Assembly (NCBI GenBank): GCA_902787595.1
Contig: CADAHD010000025.1
Coordinates: forward strand, 1 to 13,634
Source: an uncultured Lachnospiraceae bacterium
GTDB taxonomy: Bacteria; Bacillota_A; Clostridia; Lachnospirales; Lachnospiraceae
DNA length: 13,634 nucleotides
Direction: 5' to 3'
Shown here: piece by piece, positions 6,385 through 13,280 of the stretch
How the letters are laid out: the number at the start of each line of letters is the position of its first letter
How positions within the stretch are numbered: position 1 is the first letter of the stretch
The notes under the pieces: generated by a model
What the model was told of the DNA's origin: nothing
Database searches by the model: none
What the model saw: only the letters and a program-made list of their open reading frames with translations
Translations under genes and position numbers: made by a program

Positions 6385-6447
6385 AAGATCCTTCGCTGCG
6401 CTCAGGATGACACGGTAGTTTATAAAAGATCCTTCGCTCAGAATGAC
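6385..6447. repeat. Directly repeated pair of the dispersed palindrome between rnfA and rnfB
   Basis: Copy one (6385-6411) carries the full core GATCCTTCGCTGCGCTCAGG followed by ATGAC. Copy two (6426-6447) begins with the same AAGATCCTTCGCT but lacks five bases of the centre and has AGAATGAC instead of AGGATGAC. The similarity extends into the flanks (TATAAAAGATCC before, CGGTAGTTT or CGCTAGTTT after), so about 40 bases were duplicated as a unit. The elements lie within the rnf transcript and separate rnfB from rnfA, whereas the genes from rnfD to rnfA are tightly packed. Confidence 0.85.
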
Positions 6448-6471
6448 TCGCTAGTTTGTTCGATGCACTAT

Positions 6472-7056
6472 TTATAATAGACCTGAAAAGCCGCAGAATG
6501 CTATGGCCATCAGTCCCGCAGTAACCAGGACTATAGGCATGCCCTGAAAAGCTTTGGGTATGTTATTATAGCGCATCTTTTCGCGTATGCCCGCAAGTAT
6601 GCAGATCGAAACCGCAAATCCCGCCGCGGTCGCAAAACCGTTTACCACGGAATAAAGCAGCGTGTATTCCTTCTGTACATTGGTAAGCGCCGTGCCCAGT
6701 ACCGCGCAGTTTGTGGTGATAAGCGGCAGATATACGCCCAGCGCTTTATATAACGCAGGCACAAACTTTTTCAAAAACATCTCTACAAACTGCACCAGAG
6801 CAGCTATAACCAGTATGAACACTATTGTTTTTAAATAATCAAGTCCGAAAGGAAACAGCAGGAATCTGTATATCAGCGCACTTACCAGACTGGCCAGCGT
6901 AATGACAAAGATCACGGCTGCGCCCATTCCGCCGGCTGTTTTTAACTGCTTGGACACGCCCAGAAAAGGACAGAGTCCGTAGAACTGGCTAAGCACCACA
7001 TTGCTCACAAAAGCCGATCCTATTGCAATGATAAGTAATTCAGAAATCGTACTCAT
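6472..7056 (-). CDS. rnfA: Rnf complex subunit A, membrane protein
   Basis: RnfA and RnfE are paired, homologous six-helix membrane subunits with inverted topology that hold an iron-sulfur centre between them and lie on the electron path across the membrane. This 194-residue product has about six hydrophobic segments and both conserved cysteine sites: FYGLCPFLGVSK (C29) and ITTNCAVLGTAL (C117). Start: two in-frame ATGs occur, at 7062 and 7056. The ribosome binding site AAAGG touches the first but lies six bases before the second, so I chose 7056. The length then fits the usual 190-195 residues. The start lies ten bases after the rnfE stop, so the two genes should be co-translated. The long gap with repeats that follows sets rnfB apart. 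Confidence 0.94.
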   Translation of the reverse strand: MSTISELLIIAIGSAFVSNVVLSQFYGLCPFLGVSKQLKTAGGMGAAVIFVITLASLVSALIYRFLLFPFGLDYLKTIVFILVIAALVQFVEMFLKKFVPALYKALGVYLPLITTNCAVLGTALTNVQKEYTLLYSVVNGFATAAGFAVSICILAGIREKMRYNNIPKAFQGMPIVLVTAGLMAIAFCGFSGLL

Positions 7057-7066
7057 GGTCATCCTT

Positions 7067-7822
7067 TCATTTCAGTTCCTGTGATCTGTTTCCCACTGCG
7101 GTATCAGCGCCGTTTTCATCATAGAAACGGTGAACGCAGCCGCTGTCGGAACAGTTTGCGCAGTTACTGTCGCATTTTACATCTTTTATCTTAGACGCTT
7201 TACCTGCTGCTGTCTGCTTATCTCTTATAACGCTCATCACTGCAATTATAGCTGCCAGGACAAAGAACGCGCCGGGAGCCATAACAAAAATGGATATGGG
7301 CGATAAGCCTGCTGCTTCAAGAGGCGCTTTAAAGCTGAAGCCAAAAATCGAAAAGCTGCCCAGCACTTCTCTCACGCAGCCGATCAGCGTCAGCGCTACG
7401 CTGAAGCCCAGTCCCATACCCAGGCCGTCAAGCGCAGAAGCAAAGATGCCATTCTTGGATGCAAAGGCTTCGGCACGTCCAAGTATGATACAGTTTACGA
7501 CGATAAGAGGTATGAACATGCCCAGCGCAGAATTGAGCGCAGGCAGATAAGCTTCCAGGAACTGCCCGACTATCGTTACAAAGGAGGCGATGATGACTAT
7601 AAAAGCCGGGATACGCACTTTATCCGGTATTATCCTGCGCAGAGCTGATATAATAATATTGCTCAGTGTAAGAACTACTGTCGTTGTAAGCCCCATCCCC
7701 AGTCCGTTTACAGCCGAGGTTGTGACCGCCAGCGTGGGACACATGCCAAGCATCAGCACAAAGGTAGGGTTTTCGTCTATCAGGCCGTTTATGAATGGTT
7801 TAAGGGTATTATTCTTCTTCAT
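7067..7822 (-). CDS. rnfE: Rnf complex subunit E with a cysteine-rich C-terminal tail
   Basis: RnfE is the partner of RnfA in the membrane core. The 251-residue product has about six hydrophobic segments and the conserved sites MLGMCPTLAVTT (C28) and VVNCIILGRAEAFASKNG (C111), which supply the intramembrane iron-sulfur ligands. After the last helix (about 178-200) comes a hydrophilic tail of about 50 residues with C217, C221, C224 and C229 in the pattern CDSNCANCSDSGC and a histidine at 231. The proteobacterial proteins are shorter and I do not recall such a tail there. It could bind a metal or an extra iron-sulfur cluster on the cytoplasmic face. Start: ATG 7822 with AAGGAA seven bases upstream; that site overlaps the end of rnfG, eleven bases away. 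Confidence 0.94.
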   Translation of the reverse strand: MKKNNTLKPFINGLIDENPTFVLMLGMCPTLAVTTSAVNGLGMGLTTTVVLTLSNIIISALRRIIPDKVRIPAFIVIIASFVTIVGQFLEAYLPALNSALGMFIPLIVVNCIILGRAEAFASKNGIFASALDGLGMGLGFSVALTLIGCVREVLGSFSIFGFSFKAPLEAAGLSPISIFVMAPGAFFVLAAIIAVMSVIRDKQTAAGKASKIKDVKCDSNCANCSDSGCVHRFYDENGADTAVGNRSQELK

Positions 7823-7833
7823 AACATGATTCC

Positions 7834-8424
7834 TTATCTGTTAAGCACGGTCCTGAAGAAATCCAGACCTGCGTTTATGCCGTTTGTGAAAGCGCGTGTT
7901 GTTATGGTTGCGGATGATATGGCATCAACCTCGTTTTCCGCAGAAGCTCCGCCACCCTTAACAAACACAAAAGCATCAGCTTTTCGGTCTTTAAACTGCG
8001 GCAGCAGAACATCTGCAGCCTGCAGTCCCAGTCCCGGCGTCTCGGCGGTTTCAAGTATCGCCACGCCTTTCAGCGTACCGTCCAGCGCTATTCCCATGCT
8101 GAAACGTATATTTCCGCCATAACCTTCTTTGTTTGTCATATTCAGAACTATTCCGATGTTCTGTCCGCCGGCATCATAAGCATCATAGATCTCATCCACA
8201 CAGCTCTTTGGATAACGCTCTTCAAAATCTGCAAGATCATCCGGCATTTCCGCAGCCTTAAAGCTGTCTGCATCAGGAAAAACTTCTTTGCATGCAGCTT
8301 CTACCGCAGCGCGTTTGCCCTCTTCTATAGGCTTCTTTGTCACTTCGTTTACGACTGCCAGTAATATACCTGCTGCAGCTGTTATAAGGAACAATATCAA
8401 TGCATCTTTAATTATGTTTTTCAT
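7834..8424 (-). CDS. rnfG: Rnf complex subunit G, covalent-FMN protein
   Basis: RnfG is anchored by one N-terminal helix (about 6-26, ALILFLITAAAGILLAVV) and has an extracytoplasmic FMN-binding domain. The 196-residue product contains SMGIALDGTLKGVAILETAETPGLG (about 111-134), typical of the FMN-binding domain, and near the end DAISSAT with T173, the threonine that ApbE modifies with FMN. Start: ATG 8424 has GGAGG six bases upstream (CGGAGGCTGCAA). An in-frame ATG at 8460 would place a charged stretch before the helix and lies deep inside rnfD, so I rejected it. The start overlaps the end of rnfD by 17 bases, so the two flavoprotein subunits are translationally coupled. Length and motifs are normal. 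Confidence 0.95.
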   Translation of the reverse strand: MKNIIKDALILFLITAAAGILLAVVNEVTKKPIEEGKRAAVEAACKEVFPDADSFKAAEMPDDLADFEERYPKSCVDEIYDAYDAGGQNIGIVLNMTNKEGYGGNIRFSMGIALDGTLKGVAILETAETPGLGLQAADVLLPQFKDRKADAFVFVKGGGASAENEVDAISSATITTRAFTNGINAGLDFFRTVLNR

Positions 8425-9433
8425 TTGCAGCCTCCGTACGTACAGGCTTTTTATAACCAAAGTGTTTGGGTACAGTTATTCTTTCTATAAGCGGAACTAT
8501 AAGATTACCGATGATTATCGCATATGACACGCCTTCCGCGCCGGGGCCGAATATCCTGAAGATGCCCGTAAGGCAGCCAAGAAAAATACCGTATATGATC
8601 TGCCCTTTTTTTGTTATGGGCCGCGTAACATAATCCGTAGCCATAAAGAAGGCGCCAAGTATCAGACCACCGCCGAAGAGATGCGCCGATATATAGTTGA
8701 TATCAAAACCTCGCCCTCCGAATATCAGCACAAAGATCACCAGGCTCAGTAGATACATTCCTGTCAGATGCCATGTAATGATACCCATGCACAGAAGAAA
8801 TACACCGCCTATTATCAGAGCCAGCGCCGATGTTTCGCCTATGGTTCCGGCTTCATTACCCAGAAACATGGATGAAACGGAAAAGCTCATGCCGTTTTTT
8901 ACATCTGCCAGAGGAGTTGCAGAGCTTATCACATCTGCATTTCCCCAGCCGGGCCGGTAAGAAAAATCGGTCATAGCTCTTGAAAAAGACAGCATCAGAA
9001 AGCACCTGGCTCCCAGCGCGGGATTCATGAAATTCTGTCCCAAACCGCCAAAAAGCTGTTTTACAACTACTATAGCTACAAAACTTCCGATAAGCGGTAT
9101 ATACCAGGGAACGCCTACAGGAAGATTAAGCGCCAGTAAAAGACCGGTAAGTGCCGCAGACAGATCCTTTATCGTGCTCTTCCTTTTACATATTTTTTCA
9201 AAGCTCCATTCAAAAAATACACACAACGCAATGCAGGACAATACTATTATCAAAGCCCTGTATCCGAAATTCCATATGCCTGCAGCGGTTGCCGGTAAAA
9301 GCCCCAGGATCACGCATCCCATTATAGCCCCTGTGGTGGATTTATCACGGACATGGGGTGTGGGCGATACGGAAGGCAGGGTTTTTACAGACTCTGCGGT
9401 ATTCTGTTTTTTAGAATTAAGTTCTTTTTCCAT
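8408..9433 (-). CDS. rnfD: Rnf complex subunit D, membrane flavoprotein
   Basis: RnfD is a polytopic membrane subunit carrying covalent FMN, related to NqrB. The 341-residue product has a cytoplasmic N-terminus of about 35 residues, several membrane helices, the conserved GQNFMNPALGARCFLMLSF (132-150), and DVISSATPLADV (167-178), in which T173 is the FMN attachment threonine. Near the C-terminus MATDYVTRPITKKGQIIYG (264-282) and GPGAEGVSYAIIIGNLIVPL are family hallmarks. Start: ATG 9433 is preceded by GAAAGAG seven bases upstream and begins MEKELNSK. A longer frame from 9496 would add 21 residues (including VILSAAKDLERVY) encoded by the upstream palindromic repeats, and I regard it as spurious. 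About 140 bases of repeat array separate it from rnfC. Confidence 0.95.
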   Translation of the reverse strand: MEKELNSKKQNTAESVKTLPSVSPTPHVRDKSTTGAIMGCVILGLLPATAAGIWNFGYRALIIVLSCIALCVFFEWSFEKICKRKSTIKDLSAALTGLLLALNLPVGVPWYIPLIGSFVAIVVVKQLFGGLGQNFMNPALGARCFLMLSFSRAMTDFSYRPGWGNADVISSATPLADVKNGMSFSVSSMFLGNEAGTIGETSALALIIGGVFLLCMGIITWHLTGMYLLSLVIFVLIFGGRGFDINYISAHLFGGGLILGAFFMATDYVTRPITKKGQIIYGIFLGCLTGIFRIFGPGAEGVSYAIIIGNLIVPLIERITVPKHFGYKKPVRTEAANEKHN

Positions 9434-9445
9434 ATATACTCTTTC

Positions 9446-9575
9446 AAGATCCTTCGCTGCGCTCAGGATGACAAGCGCCCGGCTTCTTCGTTGCACTCAT
9501 ATTAACAAGTGCCCGGCTTCTTCGCTGCGCTCAGGATGACAAACGCCCGACTCCTTCGCTGCACTCATTCTGCGG
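9446..9575. repeat. Four-unit tandem array of the dispersed palindromic repeat between rnfC and rnfD
   Basis: Units start at about 9446, 9481, 9515 and 9549, a period of 34-35 bases. The first (9446-9472) is the same full element as at 6385. The third (9515-9540) keeps TTCGCTGCGCTCAGGATGAC with a changed left end (GGCTTC). The second and fourth are degenerate (TTCGTTGCACTCATATTAAC; CCTTCGCTGCACTCATTCTG). Units are joined by a repeated linker like AAGCGCCCG or AAGTGCCCG. The array starts 13 bases above the rnfD start codon and ends against the rnfC stop, so it occupies the whole rnfC-rnfD junction. Each unit can fold through ATCCT/AGGAT or related arms. Confidence 0.85.
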
Positions 9576-10892
9576 TTATTTTTTTCGTTTTGACAGCTGT
9601 ATGCGGCGCATGCTCTTTATCATCTGCGCCAGCTGCCTTTTGGCAGGGCATACATAAGAGCAGCTTCCGCATTCGACACACTCCATGCCGTAAAGCGCAA
9701 GGAATTCTTCATCGTTAAAGTGTGATGCGTGATCTGCCAGTAATGACGGTATCAGCCGCGAAGGACATACATCCACACAGCGTCCGCAGTTAATGCAGGC
9801 TGACGGCTCCCATTTGGCCACTTCATCTTCACTCATGCACAAAAGCGCAGAGGAAGTCTTGGTAACAGGCACATTAAGATCAAACAGCGCAAAGCCCATC
9901 ATTGGACCGCCGGATATTATCTTTTTTGCTTCGGTTTTAAAACCACCCGCGGCATCTATCAGTTCTTTATAATCAGTCCCGGTGCGCACTTTGAAATTGC
10001 GCGGATCTGCTATTGCATCTCCGGTTACCGTGACTATACGGTACATCAGCGGCTCTCCGCAGCGCACGGCATTATTAATTGCAATAACGGTATCCACGTT
10101 ATTCACTATGCAGCCGGCATCCGCAGGCAGCATTTTGGAGTTGATGGATCTGCGCGTCACAGCATAGATCAGCTGTCTTTCTGAACCCTGCGGATATTTG
10201 GTCTTTAATGCCGCTACGGAAATATTAGGCATATCCTTCGTTTTTTCTTTCAGAATCCTGATACAGTCGGGTTTATTATCTTCTACAGCCAGTACGCCCC
10301 TGGCATTTTTAAACAGCCCCACTTCTATCTGTAGTCCGCCTATAAGTTTATCGGGCTCTTCGAGCATTTTACGATAATCACTGGTAAGATACGGCTCGCA
10401 TTCTGCGCAGTTTACTATGATCGTATCTATCTTATCCGGCTCTTTGGGTGAAAGCTTAACATGCGTCGGAAAGCCTGCGCCACCCATTCCGACTATGCCT
10501 GCTTTTTGGATAACGGCGATCACTTCTTCGCGGCTCATGTCTTCATATGGCTTATCATTGATAGGATCCGCTGTCTCGTATGTTTCATCATTTTCTATAA
10601 TGATGCAGTCTGCCATATCGCCGGTAACGGTCCTGCGTTTCTCTATCGCCTTTACGGTACCGGATACAGAAGAATAAACAGGCGAAGAAACAAAACCGCC
10701 TGCCTCTGCGATACATTCACCGCAAAGCACGCGCTGGCCTTTTGCGACTATGGCTTTTGCCGGCGCGCCTATATGCTGGCTTAAGGGATAAACAAGTTCC
10801 TTTCCCGGATTCAGTGACTTTATGGGCTTATCCTTTGACAGTTCTTTTCCGTCATATGGATGTATGCCACCTTTAAAACTTAACAAAGACAT
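9576..10892 (-). CDS. rnfC: Rnf complex subunit C, NADH-binding iron-sulfur subunit
   Basis: RnfC is the peripheral cytoplasmic subunit that reduces NAD+ (or oxidises NADH). The 438-residue product has an N-terminal biotinyl/lipoyl-like barrel region (about 30-90), then the flavin/NADH-binding part with GIVGMGGAGFPTHVKL (132-147) and NCAECEPYLTSDY (161-173), an SLBB-like segment (about 283-340), and two 4Fe-4S motifs: CINCGRCVDVCP (C366, C369, C372, C376) and CVECGSCSYVCP (C405, C408, C411, C415). It ends in a short basic tail (RRIQLSKRKK) without the long repetitive extension of enterobacterial RsxC. Start: ATG 10892 with AGGAG eight bases upstream. It is the first gene of the operon, in the clostridial order C-D-G-E-A-B, with its own promoter divergent from the YprB-like gene. 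Confidence 0.96.
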   Translation of the reverse strand: MSLLSFKGGIHPYDGKELSKDKPIKSLNPGKELVYPLSQHIGAPAKAIVAKGQRVLCGECIAEAGGFVSSPVYSSVSGTVKAIEKRRTVTGDMADCIIIENDETYETADPINDKPYEDMSREEVIAVIQKAGIVGMGGAGFPTHVKLSPKEPDKIDTIIVNCAECEPYLTSDYRKMLEEPDKLIGGLQIEVGLFKNARGVLAVEDNKPDCIRILKEKTKDMPNISVAALKTKYPQGSERQLIYAVTRRSINSKMLPADAGCIVNNVDTVIAINNAVRCGEPLMYRIVTVTGDAIADPRNFKVRTGTDYKELIDAAGGFKTEAKKIISGGPMMGFALFDLNVPVTKTSSALLCMSEDEVAKWEPSACINCGRCVDVCPSRLIPSLLADHASHFNDEEFLALYGMECVECGSCSYVCPAKRQLAQMIKSMRRIQLSKRKK

Positions 10893-10925
10893 TGCTGTTT
10901 CTCCTGTAAATAATACCGTTCGTAT

Positions 10926-10934
10926 ATTATCACA
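10926..10934 (-). promoter_or_regulatory. Candidate promoter of the rnf operon
   Basis: On the minus strand the sequence reads TGTGATAAT, a -10-like GATAAT with a TGn extension. It would place the transcription start near 10919 and give a leader of about 27 nt carrying the AGGAG of rnfC. The -35 place (TATAGC at 17 bases) is poor; TTGTAT lies 22 bases upstream, which is too far. I see no riboswitch or operator in the short leader. Confidence 0.4.
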
Positions 10935-11040
10935 TATCCCTCTTTTTTGCTATATACAAAGCCGTTAAAATCACGCCGGCATTATATCTATTTCTTATCA
11001 GAAACATGTGATCTCAATATGTTACAGACCATATCCGGTG

Positions 11041-11068
11041 TTGAAATTTCATCAATTTATGTTATCAT
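11041..11068 (+). promoter_or_regulatory. Promoter of the YprB-like gene
   Basis: TTGAAA (11041-11046) and TATCAT (11063-11068) are separated by 16 bases, and TGT precedes the -10. Transcription would start near 11075, leaving a leader of about 27 nt that contains AAAGGA (11088-11093), eight bases before ATG 11102. Confidence 0.6.
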
Positions 11069-11101
11069 AAATAGAAGAAAAATCACGAAAGGATATCCGA
11101 G

Positions 11102-12220
11102 ATGAAAACCATCACATCCGCTCTTGATATAACTCCTTCATATCCTCTGGAAGAGCTTCTTCCCGAAGATATCAAAAAAGATGAAATTCTTTTTCTGGAT
11201 ATTGAGACTACAGGCTTAAGTTCAAAAAACTCAAGCCTTTATATGGTTGGCTGTGTATATTTCAAAGAAGAACACTGGAATTATATTCAGTGGCTCGCTG
11301 AAAGCTATGATGAAGAATTACAGCTTCTTACCGCTTTCTTCGAATTTGCTCACGATTATAAATTCCTGATACACTATAACGGCAACCGCTTTGATCTGCC
11401 CTATCTTGAGCAGAAAGCCGCGCAGTTTTCCATGCCTTATGATTTTTCTGCTTTTGCAGGCGTAGATATTTATCGCCGTATCAGCGGATATAAGGATATA
11501 CTGGGTCTGCCCGATCTTAAGCAGAAAACGATCGAAGAATTCCTGGGCATAGAACGCGATGATCCTTATACAGGCGGTGAGCTTATCAGCCGCTACCATG
11601 ATTATGTCTGCGAGAAAGATCCTGCCATCGAAGCAGAATTGCTCCAGCACAATGCCGATGATCTGCGCGGCATGCTCCACGTTGTTGATATGCTGGCTTA
11701 TCCTGATATTTTCTTAAAGCCTGTACGCGTTATGAAGGTTCATGCCAATTATTTCCGCGATGTAAACAAAAAGCGCGGACAGGAAGTTATCATGAAACTC
11801 CGTTTTGCTGCTCCGCTGCCCAAGGCTGTTTCTTTCCGCTCTCTGGGCTGCTACTTTACCGGTGAAGGCATAGACGGCTCTCTCAAAGTGCCGCTTTACG
11901 AAGAAGAGCTTAAATACTTCTATTCAAACTATAAGGATTACTATTATCTTCCCGCAGAAGATACCGCCATGCATAAAGCTATTGCAGGCTTTGTGGATAA
12001 AGAACACCGTGTTCAGGCCACTGCATCCAACTGCTATACCAGAAAGAAATCACTTTATCTTCCACAGTGGGATGTACTTTTCACTCCTTTCTTTAAGAGG
12101 GAGTACAGATCAAAAGATCTGTATTTTGAGCTCACGGATGAATTCAAAAAAAGCCGTTCCGGTTTTAATATGTACGCAGAACATATACTCTCATCTATGT
12201 ATCAGTACAGGGATTATTGA
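11102..12220 (+). CDS. YprB-like protein with an RNase H-fold DEDD exonuclease domain
   Basis: The N-terminal half of this 372-residue protein is a DnaQ-like 3'-5' exonuclease domain. Motif I is LFLDIETTGLS (30-40; D33, E35). Motif II is LIHYNGNRFDLPYL (89-102; D98). Motif III is LQHNADDLRGML (181-192; H183, D187), the arrangement seen in the DEDD family. LPDLKQKTIEEFLGI (136-150), between II and III, is typical of the YprB group of Bacillus subtilis. The C-terminal half (about 205-372) is hydrophilic with no domain I recognise. All acidic catalytic positions are present, so nuclease activity is likely, but the substrate of this group is not settled. In B. subtilis yprB sits beside a helicase gene, yprA; no helicase is next to it here. 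It forms a single-gene unit with its own promoter and terminator. Confidence 0.88.
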   Translation: MKTITSALDITPSYPLEELLPEDIKKDEILFLDIETTGLSSKNSSLYMVGCVYFKEEHWNYIQWLAESYDEELQLLTAFFEFAHDYKFLIHYNGNRFDLPYLEQKAAQFSMPYDFSAFAGVDIYRRISGYKDILGLPDLKQKTIEEFLGIERDDPYTGGELISRYHDYVCEKDPAIEAELLQHNADDLRGMLHVVDMLAYPDIFLKPVRVMKVHANYFRDVNKKRGQEVIMKLRFAAPLPKAVSFRSLGCYFTGEGIDGSLKVPLYEEELKYFYSNYKDYYYLPAEDTAMHKAIAGFVDKEHRVQATASNCYTRKKSLYLPQWDVLFTPFFKREYRSKDLYFELTDEFKKSRSGFNMYAEHILSSMYQYRDY

Positions 12221-12243
12221 CAATATGCTTTTATTCATAATAC

Positions 12244-12272
12244 AAAAGACCGGCCATACTGCCGGTCTTTTT
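12244..12272. terminator. Bidirectional intrinsic terminator between the YprB-like gene and cheR
   Basis: AAAAGACCGGC (12244-12254) and GCCGGTCTTTT (12261-12271) are perfect 11-bp arms around loop CATACT. The stem ends in a T-run on the plus strand and, through the A-run, in a T-run on the minus strand. It therefore can serve both converging genes, the YprB-like gene (stop at 12220) and cheR (stop at 12293). Confidence 0.92.
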
Positions 12273-12292
12273 GATCTCATAGGGATCTTTAC

Positions 12293-13135
12293 TTAATCCA
12301 CTCTCTCATAGAAAAATGAATTTTTCCTGACATAATTGATAGCTTTATAATTCGTTATCTGCTCTGTAGAACCTATAAATAATATCCCTTCATGCATCAG
12401 ACTGTCATGGAAACGCCTGAACACCTCATCCTTTGCCTCCTCCGTAAAATATATCAGCACATTTCGGCAGACTATCATATGATAATCTCTGGGATAATCT
12501 TTAGCTTCCAACAGATTTGCCTGTTTGAAAGTTACCCTGTTCTTTATCTCATCACTGATCTTATAAGCCACGCGAAGTGTTTTCAGATCCGAATTACCGG
12601 GCTGCTTTATTATATCTTCAAGTTCTTTACCTTCAATTCTGGTAAAATATCTGCTTTTAAACTCCTTAGGCATATCTTCAAGGGATTTTTCGACATATAT
12701 GCCCCGTTTAGCCTTGAATAATATGGTCTTATCTATATCTGTAGCATAAATCCTTATCATATTAAGGGGGATATGCTTAGACAAGGCCATTACGAGCGAA
12801 TAAGGCTCATCGCCCGTTGAGCATGCCGCCGACCATATCTTTAGGTTTTTTCCGAATCGCGTGATAAGGGAAGGGATAACTTCTTTATCCATAAACTCCC
12901 ATTGTTCGGGATTGCGATAAAAATTTGAGACATTGATCGTAAAGTGATTAAGGAACTCTTCCAAAGCATCTTTGTCTTTTTTTAATAGTTCGATATATTC
13001 AGGATAGTCGGCTATTCCTCTTTTGGTAACAAGCTGGTCTATACGGCGTTTCATCTGCGCTTCCTTATATGCGTTAAGATCAACGCCTGTCAGACTCAGA
13101 ATCCTGTCTTTCAGATATTTATAATCCCTTATCAT
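12293..13135 (-). CDS. cheR: CheR-type protein-glutamate O-methyltransferase
   Basis: CheR transfers methyl groups from S-adenosylmethionine to glutamates of chemoreceptors, setting adaptation in chemotaxis. The 280-residue product has the all-helical N-terminal domain (about 1-70, ending in NHFTINVSNFYRNPEQWEFM) and the methyltransferase domain: SAM site IWSAACSTGDEPYSLVM (100-116), ATDID (131-135), the link LLEAKDYP, and CRNVLIYF (223-230) with the GILFIGSTEQI strand (250-260). The family's usual GHSE reads GSTE. Start: ATG 13135 has AAAGGAG six bases upstream. No receptor, CheB or other chemotaxis gene is visible, so it is an orphan within this window and could serve a chemotaxis-like or other signalling array. 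A near-perfect palindrome lies 24 bases upstream. Confidence 0.93.
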   Translation of the reverse strand: MIRDYKYLKDRILSLTGVDLNAYKEAQMKRRIDQLVTKRGIADYPEYIELLKKDKDALEEFLNHFTINVSNFYRNPEQWEFMDKEVIPSLITRFGKNLKIWSAACSTGDEPYSLVMALSKHIPLNMIRIYATDIDKTILFKAKRGIYVEKSLEDMPKEFKSRYFTRIEGKELEDIIKQPGNSDLKTLRVAYKISDEIKNRVTFKQANLLEAKDYPRDYHMIVCRNVLIYFTEEAKDEVFRRFHDSLMHEGILFIGSTEQITNYKAINYVRKNSFFYERVD

Positions 13136-13158
13136 ATCCGGCTCCTTTTTAAGATCAT

Positions 13159-13179
13159 GCAGAACAAATTTTATTCTGC
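13159..13179. promoter_or_regulatory. 21-bp palindrome upstream of cheR, candidate operator
   Basis: The arms GCAGAACAAA and TTTATTCTGC flank a central T and match at 9 of 10 positions. On the minus strand the palindrome overlaps a -10-like TAAAAT (13173-13168), which would start a short cheR leader, although no good -35 is seen. The position, between cheR and its likely promoter, suits a repressor-binding site. As RNA it could also fold into a hairpin just before the ribosome binding site. Confidence 0.4.
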
Positions 13180-13219
13180 CCCCTGTTGTGTGCTGCGTTT
13201 AATTCAGACAGCTCTGCTA

Positions 13220-13257
13220 TATAACAAAGAGCCCAGCTCATATAGAGCTGAGCCCTT
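13220..13257 (-). terminator. Intrinsic terminator of rpsA
   Basis: Read on the minus strand, AAGGGCTCAGCTC pairs with GAGCTGGGCTCTT around a five-base loop TATAT, giving a 13-bp stem with two G-U pairs. It is followed by a short T-rich stretch (TTTGTTAT). It lies 24 bases after the rpsA stop codon and before cheR, so the two genes are probably separate transcription units. Confidence 0.85.
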
Positions 13258-13280
13258 ATAATGATCTTGCGGGTTCTGTA

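Noticed and set aside
8425..8460. Longer N-terminus of RnfG from ATG 8460
   Set aside because: The GGAGG motif lies six bases before ATG 8424, and the extension would put charged residues before the membrane helix.
9434..9496. Longer N-terminus of RnfD from ATG 9496
   Set aside because: The added residues are a translation of the palindromic repeats, and ATG 9433 has its own ribosome binding site and gives a normal RnfD start.
9446..9575. CRISPR-like array between rnfC and rnfD
   Set aside because: The units are contiguous, degenerate variants of one palindrome with 34-35 base period and no unique spacers. The same element occurs elsewhere as single or double copies. No cas genes are present.
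10893..11101. Riboswitch or small RNA in the largest intergenic space
   Set aside because: The 209 bases are accounted for by two divergent promoters and short leaders. I found only a weak AACAT/ATGTT inverted repeat and no conserved riboswitch core such as an FMN element.
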